Positions 56,945 to 64,000 of a stretch of 64,000 bases of DNA are shown here, in pieces. Origin of the DNA: Globodera rostochiensis (Eukaryota > Nematoda > Chromadorea > Rhabditida > Heteroderidae); NCBI GenBank assembly GCA_018350325.1, contig JAEVLN010000059.1:1-64000 (forward strand), in the 5' to 3' direction. A program made the translations under genes and the position numbers. The notes below the pieces were generated by a model that was given only the letters and a program-made list of their open reading frames with translations, had not been told where the DNA came from and did not search any database. The stretch's first letter is position 1. The number at the start of each line of letters is the position of its first letter.

Positions 56945-57866
56945 ATGTCGGACAACGCAAAGAAAGAGGAGCAGCAACAACAAACAAAGGAAATGTGAGT
57001 TTTCCTAATGAATCAAATAAAACTCATAAATTCCAAATTTCAGTTTTATTTGTGACGACATTTGGCACTGAGTCTTCTCTTTTTTTGACCCTGTTGAGGT
57101 CGGACTGAAAATGGCGCTGATCAGTGATCGATTCGATGGTTTAGTGGACGTCCATTTCAAGTCAAGGAAACGGTCGTTGGGTTCGCTGCAAATTCGTCGT
57201 GCAACTGCCGGAAATGGCGCACAAATTGTCAACCGCTCTGGTGAATGGCAGCCAATACAAATACCGTTTCCAAACACTGTGATCGGATTCGCAGAGATTT
57301 CGATAAGGTCATTTTCTTTTTAAAAAATTACTGATTTTGAATTTTCAGTTTTATCGACCAAACCGTCATCGAATTTCTCCAACGCATTCGCCGACTTTTC
57401 GACTCCAACGGGACCATCCTTTGCATCGGAACAGCAGCCATCAACCAAAACCACAGCTGGGAAATCATTTGGCAGCAAATTTGGCCGTTGTTCAATTCCC
57501 GCCGCTTTGGTGGACGAGCACTTCAAAAGGAGGAAATGGTCGTTGGGTTGGCTGGAAATTCATCGCGCAACTGATGAGAAGTGGACGCGTTCAAGACGAT
57601 GCTCAGCTTCATTTATGCGGACGATCCGAGCGCAAGCACTTCAAAAGGAGGAAATGGTCGTTGGGTTGGCTGGAAATTCATTTGGCCTTTGGTCAATGGC
57701 AACATCTACAACTTTCGTTTGAACTTCTCCGATCATGACCGTTTGCAACAACTCTCTTCAGCGATTCTTTGCAATTGCGCAAATCTCGAATTGATCGGTG
57801 CCTATAGACCGCCTTTGAATTTCCGGCCGAAAACAACGCCAGTGCTTCTGCGATGGCCAAATTGAT
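56945..57866 (+). pseudogene. Chimeric F-box-like pseudogene containing a BTB fragment
   Basis: Exon 1 (56945-56994, MSDNAKKEEQQQQTKE) and exon 2 (57044-57309) follow the family plan, but TGA at 57069-57071 interrupts DDIWH*VFSF. Exon 3 starts at 57350 (IDQTVIEFLQRIRRLFDS, SWEIIWQQIWPLFN). It then jumps back to an exon-2-type segment (VDEHFKRRKWSLGWLEIHRA), then to a BTB-gene fragment ([15 protein letters not shown], 57582-57632), then repeats the HFKRRKWS segment, and finally resumes the F-box-like frame (PLVNGNIYNFRLNFSDHDRL). The fragments are joined at near-identical short sequences. Confidence 0.8.
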
Positions 57867-57869
57867 CAC

Positions 57870-58750
57870 TCCACGCGGGGATGGTCTTCCGAACATGCTT
57901 CAGAATGAGGTTTAGAAGGCAAATGTTGCATCTTTGGGTGAGCATTTTGCTGCAGAGTTTGGCTAAAAATTTTAAAACAAGGTGAAGAAGGACCGGCGTT
58001 GCCGGCTAATTGAATATCTAAAAATTTTAGCAATTACCTCAAGCAAGAGATTAGAAACGGCAGTTGCAGTCTATTCGAGAATGAGAAGAATCGGACAATG
58101 CTTGGGAAAACATGGAAGAGAGTTTCTTTGCGGAGCAGTTTAATATCTTATTTGATTAAACAATAATAAAAGACTTAATGAAGTCCAAGTTGATTGACCC
58201 AGCCCTTCCAATGGTGTTTGGGTTTGTTGGCAGAAAGGTCAAAAAGGCTATTAAAAGAGGTTTTGTCTTAGTGGCGGCCACGTGGCGCAACACCACTCCT
58301 CCCCTACGCACGGCTTCCCTTTCCGTTTCCTTTTTCCTCTTTCCTCCCGCGCAGATCAAAAGATAAGGGTGAATGGAGGTACTAGGGCCGAAGTTTTGGC
58401 GCGAGATTTGGGGCTAAGATCTTAGCCGTATCCTTCTGCCACACTTCCTCATAATATTACGCACACCGACTGTCATTTCTACAATAAATCTACTAATGTT
58501 CATCAAATGATTTTTCCCTATCGATCGGTCGGTAAATCGCTAATCATTTGATTACATTACGAAAGATACAGCAATCTTTTCAATTTGCTTGTTACTGTCC
58601 GCCTTCACTACTTTGTGAGAACCGTTCCACATTTTGAAACCACTTTGTTGTTTTTAAATATTATATTATTCGAAAATGCAATTTTAATTGTTCATATTTT
58701 GAATTTTATACTTAATAAAATTTCTTGTGCTTAATTGTGACCCTGTATGT
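57870..58750. other. Intergenic region
   Basis: The first 120 bp continue the degenerate F-box-like 3' sequence ([16 protein letters not shown] in a shifted frame). The rest shows no recognisable gene; short open frames at 58156-58366 on both strands lack domains. Confidence 0.4.
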
Positions 58751-58760
58751 CGGCGTCGAC

Positions 58761-59575
58761 CAGGGGTGGGACGAAAGAAAAATTTTTCGAAATCGAAATT
58801 TTTTTATTTCGATTTTTTTTATCCATCATTAACTCAACATCATTATATCCTTGAATTTTCAAAAAATTATTAAAAACAATAATTAGGGTCCGGATTTATA
58901 TTGACTAAAAAACGCGAAATATTGACTTAAAATATTGACCAAATTTGAGCAACTTCCTGTCACAAAAGAGCATTTTTAGCAATTTTACACAATTTTTTGC
59001 GCAGGATTTTTCAAAAATTTTTTGGAAAAAAGAGCGGTGGGACCGGGGGAAAAATTTTGAAATTTTGACTCAATTTGTTAAGGGATTTGCAACCAAAATT
59101 GGAAAGAATGTGATGCTTTTTTGCGTTTAAAAAATTGAAAATTTTGCCTAATTGTCCTTCCAAAAACCACAAAATGAGGCTAAAACCTCTGATTTGGGAG
59201 CCCTGCAAATCTTTAAAAAAGGACATTTCAAATTTTAAAGATTGGGGTACTCCAATTTTCCGGTCTCTAGTTCTTTTCCAATGATTTTTGGCAAAATTTA
59301 GTGTAAAGGGTAAAAGAAAATGTGAATCACATGGAGGGGGTTTGAACCTCCAACGGATTTTTGGTGACAGGAATACAGACCAATAAGCCAACAATAACAA
59401 GTTGCGTTACGCACGAAAAATGTGATAAAGTGTCTCAAAAAATACAAAATTTCTTTGATACAATTTCTCTTTCGAAAAAATTTCGAAGAATTCGTCTTTC
59501 GATTTTCGATTTTCGAAATCGAAGCAAAACTCGAAATTATCGAAATCGAAATCGAAAGGTTTCGACCCACCCCTG
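58761..59575. mobile_element. 815-bp hAT-like element (CAGGGGTGGG ends) with exact 8-bp TSD
   Basis: Inverted ends CAGGGGTGGGACGAAA / TTTCGACCCACCCCTG are flanked by exact GCGTCGAC (58753-58760, 59576-59583). CAGGGGTGG is a typical hAT terminus. The sub-ends are AAATCGAAATTT-type repeats. The interior has no transposase and carries a tRNA-related sequence at 59330-59402. Confidence 0.93.
59330..59402 (-). repeat. tRNA-related sequence inside the hAT-like element
   Basis: The minus strand has TTGGCTTATTGGTCTG (A-box-like) and GGTTCAAACCCCC (B box). Arms are only partly foldable. Possibly a SINE head captured by the element. Confidence 0.4.
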
Positions 59576-59639
59576 GCGTCGACCACACAGCGATTCGATT
59601 TTGGGGTCCCCGTTCAAAAAAAATTTAAATTTTTGGCCT

Positions 59640-61015
59640 AGTCTTTGTGTGCTTTTCAACAAAAAAGGGGTTCGAATCCCTTCCGTGTTACTCTGGATTT
59701 CGGTGAATTTATTTCACTTTTCATTTAATTAGGAAGGGCCAAATTCCGTAAATTGCTTCATACCCACCCATTGAAAATTTATTTTTTTCAAGGCTTTCTA
59801 ATCATCCGAATTGCTTAGTTTTTGCTTGGTGAAAGATTCTAGAACATTTGGGCCTTCGATTTAATATCTTGATCATCTGATTTGGATTGATTTGGAAAGT
59901 CGGCACATATTGGCACATTGATTTTGGCCTAAATGACTATAAGTCTCTTCAAACTTAATTGAATCAGATTAATTTGATGTCATTTGAAAGCTCAGATTAT
60001 TTTTATAACATATGTTCTAGCGGGAAAATGTGATAGGCTCATCTAAAAAAAAGTTACAAGGCAAAATTGGCCAAAATTTGGCTGTTTCTGTTTTTGGGCT
60101 TATCTTTCTTGAGAGCTGCCCAATCGCTTAGCTCTTGCTTACAGATAGAGCTTTTCGATGGACACCACGAACGATTGTTCTTGCTCTATGATTTTATTTT
60201 TGACATTAAATCTACAAAACATATGATTTTACGACAACATTTATACTTACTCAAATTTTGCGGTTTAAAAAAAATTGGTTGGGACGGTAGTGGCCGGGAC
60301 GGTAATGGCCTGGGACGGTAGTGGCCGGGACGGTAATGGCCTGGGACGGTAGTGGCTCGGGACGGTAATGACCCCTACTCAGAAGGAACGTCCAAGTGAA
60401 AAAAAAAGTTTTCCTGCTAGTGAGAGAAGTGCGGGATGGTCAAAATATTTATAAAAAAGGGTGAGAGAGAACGCCAAACGAGAGAAAGTTAGAGAAAGAA
60501 AGGAAATTTGTTTAATTCTCTCGCACTCTCTATTTATTCGGCACACCTCTCGCTTTTTGAGTCGCCGTGAGCAGCAGAGTGTGGATTATTGATTATCTTA
60601 TTTCGTACAGTCATGGTCATATGTTTATGGTCAAATTCTAAGGCGCTAGATTTTTTTAGTCGGCTTTTCCAAATTTCAAAAAATGCATCTCCATATTTTA
60701 AATTTTTGTTGACTAAATTGCTTTTGATTTGCAATTGTTATCACAAAAATCAATTGTGATTAATAAATATCGCGAAAAAAATTTTTTTGATCATTCAGGC
60801 ACTGGGATTTTTAGCAACTATAAATCCCAGCCCTAGTCATTATTTTCTAGGCGTCATGTCATTTGGGCATCAATTACGGGTATAAAAAACATTACGAAAT
60901 ACGTAGTATAAACAAATCCCATGCCGGAGTGTTTGTGTTCAAAATTTACGGGCATAATGAATAAAATGTAAAAATGTAATTTAGGCTCCCAAAGTTTTTA
61001 AATCCCAACGTTTTG
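59640..61015. other. Intergenic region
   Basis: Contains another B-box-like GGTTCGAATCCC at 59669, a 31-bp tandem repeat (60285-60370, GGGACGGTAATGGCCT / GGTAGTGGCC) and a purine-rich GAGAGA stretch (60420-60500). The frame at 60067-60321 starts with a hydrophobic segment (IWLFLFLGLSFLRAAQS) that resembles a signal peptide but runs into the tandem repeat; not accepted as a gene. Confidence 0.4.
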
Positions 61016-61019
61016 TTAA

Positions 61020-63489
61020 ATGACAAAAAACCCAAACTCGTCGCTGGGGCGGATGGAGCATTTGCTGAGCACGGGCGATGGGGCGGACGTGCAATTTTTG
61101 GTGGGGCAAGGAGATGAAAAGGAGGCGAGTTCATAATTGGTATTGTTCGAATTCGGGTCCGGGGTTCGAAATTGGTCAACTGGAGCTCACATTCGATTTC
61201 CCCACCCCAATAACCCCTAGAAACACGTTTTAAAATTTTATTTTTTTTTAGGGGGTACAAATTTCAATATTACCCAAATCATTTATTGTTGGACATCTTT
61301 CAAACGTTTTGAACTTGTTGTTTTAAGCTTTTACCAGCACATAAACTGATTCTGAAGACGGCCTCCGATGTGTTCGAAACAATGTTTCGTTTTGACGAGG
61401 GAAATGCAAAGACCGCCGCCGCTGGTACCGGTGCGACAAAAATTTATTTATGTATTTAAAAATTATTTTAATTCCTTCGAAAGAGATTAAACCCGTCGAA
61501 GTGCCCGACGTGGAGGTGGGCGCGTTCAAGACAATGTTGAGCTTCATTTACGCCGATGCTTTGGGCGGGCTGAACGGGGACAACGCAATTTCGGTGCTTT
61601 ACGCGGGTGAATTTTAAAGAATTTGGACCGATGATTCCTTTTTTTGCAATTTAATTCTAGAAATTTAATGATTAAATTTATTACAAATATGAGTGTGGAA
61701 AATTTCTTAGTTTTGAAAATTGTAAAAACAAAATTTTTTTAAGTGGATTAATTGTCTTTTAGCCAAAAAGTATGACGTGCCCGGATTGGTTAAAGCGTGC
61801 GTTGCCTTCCCCATACCGGCGTTGCGCAATGTTTTTGTCGCGTTTGACCAGGCTCGCCTCCATGGCGAAGAGGTGAGGCATTTTTTTGTACGTGGACAAC
61901 GGCTGAGAGAACTCATAGAAGCGATTTGGGGCGTTTTGCAGATTTTCGGAAGCTAATTTAAACGGTTTAAACTAGGGCGGTTTCGGGCATTCGCTCGTCG
62001 CTGTTTGCATTACATCGATTTGAATGCGGACACTTTGTTTCAATCTGAAGAATTTTTGCAAATCGATCAAAAATTGTTGTGTGAGCTTCTGGGCCGTGAT
62101 CAGCTGTTTGTTTGCGGAGAGATTGCAATTTGGATTGCAGTAAATTTGCAAAACATATTTACTAATTAATTAAATTTTGTTATTTATTTGTCTAAAATAA
62201 ATAAAAAGCTTTTTGTATTTCCAGGCTTTTATATGGGCGGATGAACAATGCCGTCAATATGGGAAAGAGTGTTCGGCAGAGAATAGACGCGCAATGCTCG
62301 GCGCGGCACTCTTCAAAATTCGTTTTCCCCTCATCTCAACAGAGGACTTTGTTGAGAATATTGGTTGGCATTAGAACCCGGACTTGAGCTTCGAGCGAGA
62401 TCTCGAGACGAGATTCTCGAAAAAGCCGAGATTCTCGGAAAAATCTCGGGAAATTTATTCGAGCGAGATCTAGAGTCAAGATTTTTTGAGATCTCGAGAC
62501 GAGATTCTCGTCTCGACCGGGCTCTAGTTGGCACACTTTGTAGACCTTTCATTTTTTTGGTTTTTAAAATCCGGTTAATTCCCAACTTTTGACAGTTCCG
62601 TGCGGAGTGTTAACGGATGCCGAGCTGCTCAGCGTGTATATGCGCCATTGTCATCCGGGCCGCGCGCTGCCCGAGCAGTACCATCTGCAATTCTCAACTA
62701 AGCGACGGACCGTGACCAAATCGCCCGGTGATGGTGGGAGCTGAATTTTATTTTAAATTAATGCCATTCTGATCAAAAACGCCCTCAGATCCATATAAAG
62801 CCATTGCGAAGATTCGGTTGAGAATCAAAGGCTTTTGGTATTTGGAATTTGCGGAGGACGAAGAAAACAGTCGCCAACTCAGCAAGCCCGTGTACATTCG
62901 GGGCCTTCGGTGGAAAATATCGGCGAGTTCGCGAACCAACTGCGACCATAAATGTCTGAGCTTTTACCTCCAATGCAACGCGGAAGACTGCGGTGGGCAT
63001 TATCTATCACTAACAATTAGGGCTGTTCGAGACTTGAAATTTACCGAATCTCGAGAGTCGAGACCGAGAAGTGACCCCGAGACTCGAGACCGAGACTCTC
63101 GAACAGCCCTACTAACAATTAATAATTTAAATTCCGGAGGGGGGGGGGGGTGGGTGACGTGCGCAATTGTGTTAAAATGGCATTTAATATAAAGATCCCA
63201 ATTGGAGCTGTGCCTGGTCGGCAACATTTAAAATTGTTTCGCAAATGGAGGAAAAAAAAGATCTCATTCGGGATTATTGCAACACTTTTAACGCCACAAA
63301 CAATCGCGCGGGCTACGCCCTGTTCACATCGCTTAAGGTTAAAGATGATTTGAGACCAAAATGCCATGGCATTAAAAATATGGAATTTAGAAATTGAGGG
63401 ACCCGAAGAACGGCTGGTACGACGCGTTGAACGATTCGGTGATTTTGGAAGTCAATGTAATTGCTGACAAACCTCACGGAGTCGAGTGA
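61020..63489 (+). CDS. BTB-BACK-MATH protein, copy 2 (10 exons, about 438 aa; one suspect acceptor)
   Basis: Exons: 61020-61124, 61328-61430, 61484-61606, 61763-61872, 61987-62139, 62225-62363, 62596-62733, 62789-62992, 63195-63337 and 63391-63489. Domains: BTB ([20 protein letters not shown] ... [20 protein letters not shown]), BACK ([38 protein letters not shown]) and a MATH-like C terminus ([14 protein letters not shown] ... [11 protein letters not shown]). Probable CUL3 adaptor. Exon sizes match copy 1 where comparable. Intron 1 begins GC, as in copy 1. All junctions agree in phase, but the acceptor before exon 5 reads TTTCGG instead of an AG, so either a single-base lesion or a non-standard site. 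Introns 1, 6 and 8 carry MITEs or relics. Confidence 0.72.
61136..61275. mobile_element. Shortened GGTAATACT-family relic
   Basis: GGTATTGTTCGAATTCGGG at the left and TTTCAATATTACC at the right, with the GGGTCCGGGGTTCGAAATTGG motif halves seen in 42671-43137. It lies in intron 1 of BTB copy 2. No target duplication seen. Confidence 0.5.
62371..62525. mobile_element. 155-bp CTCGAGAC-rich hAT-like MITE
   Basis: TTAGAACCCGGACTTGAGC ... GTCTCGACCGGGCTCT, flanked by GGTTGGCA and AGTTGGCA (seven of eight equal). The interior has GAGATCTCGAGACGAGATT repeats. It lies just after the exon 6 donor of BTB copy 2; the donor GT is inside the left flank. Confidence 0.8.
63017..63110. mobile_element. 94-bp hAT-like MITE with exact 8-bp TSD
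   Basis: TTAGGGCTGTTCGAGACTT ... GAGACTCTCGAACAGCCCT, flanked by exact ACTAACAA (63009-63016, 63111-63118). It lies in intron 8 of BTB copy 2. Very short, and internally CGAGA-rich. Confidence 0.92.
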
Positions 63490-63834
63490 AACAAAAAGGA
63501 ACAAATCCCACGAACTGTTTTGCACAATTACAATAAGCATGCTTAGCAAATTTAAGGATTATCGATAAATTATCGACTGATTTTTTATTCACAATACGTT
63601 TAAATCAGTGTTGCCAACTGTCCTTATTTATAAAATTTGGCCTTATTTGGAGGGTCCTGATCTTATAAATTTAAAATGTCCTTATTTGTAAGATTTGTCT
63701 TTATGTTGAATTGTGAAGGTTGGGCATAATTTTTGGACCAATTTTTAAACAAATATTGTTTAATCTTCAAAAAATTTCCCGGCGGCGCCTATCAGCACCG
63801 CCGGACTCCTCCCATTCCTACTTCAAAAAATAGC

Positions 63835-63908
63835 CGCATGTCCCGGCGAATGCCAATTTTGCCTTACGGGCTTATGCAACAAAGTTGTGCCATTGACTGT
63901 GGTGCTTG
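63835..63908 (+). pseudogene. Ly6/ET-module fragment
   Basis: Reads CPGECQFCLTGLCNKVVPLT then VVLG, matching FCKGGLCNKIVPLAVV of the remnant at 51668. Cut directly by a BTB-gene fragment on the right. Confidence 0.65.
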
Positions 63909-64000
63909 GGTTTGTTGTGTGAGCTTCTGGGCCGTGATCAGCTGTTTGTTTGCGGAGAGATTGCAATTTGGATTGCAGTAAATTTGCAAAACATATTTAC
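63909..64000 (+). pseudogene. Duplicate of BTB copy 2 exon 5 end plus intron start
   Basis: Bases 63913-64000 are identical by eye to 62075-62162: [20 protein letters not shown], then the exon 5 donor and 23 bases of intron. Because intron bases are included, it was copied from DNA, not from spliced RNA. It continues past the window edge. Confidence 0.88.

Noticed and set aside
60067..60321. 84-aa frame starting with a signal-peptide-like segment
   Set aside because: The second half is inside a 31-bp tandem repeat and nothing else supports a gene.

Overview
The window looks like nuclear DNA of a plant-parasitic cyst nematode, most likely Globodera or a close relative. It is AT-rich, with small genes split by short introns and very many small transposon relics. 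The genus call rests on my memory of the protein families, not on a search. The families are a multigene F-box-like family beginning MSDN, BTB-BACK-MATH proteins, small secreted Ly6/ET-type proteins and a CED-3-like caspase. No window-wide operon, CRISPR array or intact rRNA/tRNA gene was seen.

Region 1 (1-20.3 kb) is a large inverted duplication. The left arm is 1-5281 and runs off the window edge. The right arm is 10909 to about 19380. The spacer is about 5.6 kb. Each arm carries a complete eight-exon caspase gene; the two converge on the spacer. In each arm a secreted protein with three helix-turn-helix-like repeats is divergently arranged with the caspase: complete at 19283-20288 and cut by the window edge at 1-95. 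The right arm has gained, or the left arm lost, three blocks of about 0.62, 0.21 and 2.4 kb. The 2.4-kb block holds a 1.39-kb fold-back element made of a short motif and flanked by an exact 8-bp target-site duplication.

Region 2 (20.3-38 kb) holds an intact four-exon F-box-like gene (minus strand), a Ly6/ET-module protein with a Thr-rich stalk and hydrophobic tail, a 0.8-kb G-rich tandem array, and two small secreted proteins that are convergent (121 aa plus strand, 126 aa minus strand).

Region 3 (38-64 kb) holds a zinc-finger exon beside tandem repeats, a LITAF-domain gene with duplicated exons, two BTB-BACK-MATH genes (one clearly broken, one with a single suspect splice acceptor), a ubiquitin-like remnant, two F-box-like pseudogenes, Ly6/ET-like remnants and fusions of fragments of these families.

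At least thirteen short non-autonomous elements carry recognisable 8-bp target-site duplications (hAT-like). Most that sit near genes are inside introns. The gene models were built by hand from splice sites and reading-frame phase. Where every junction agrees (caspases, HTH protein, F-box-like gene, both small secreted proteins, LITAF) I consider the models strong.
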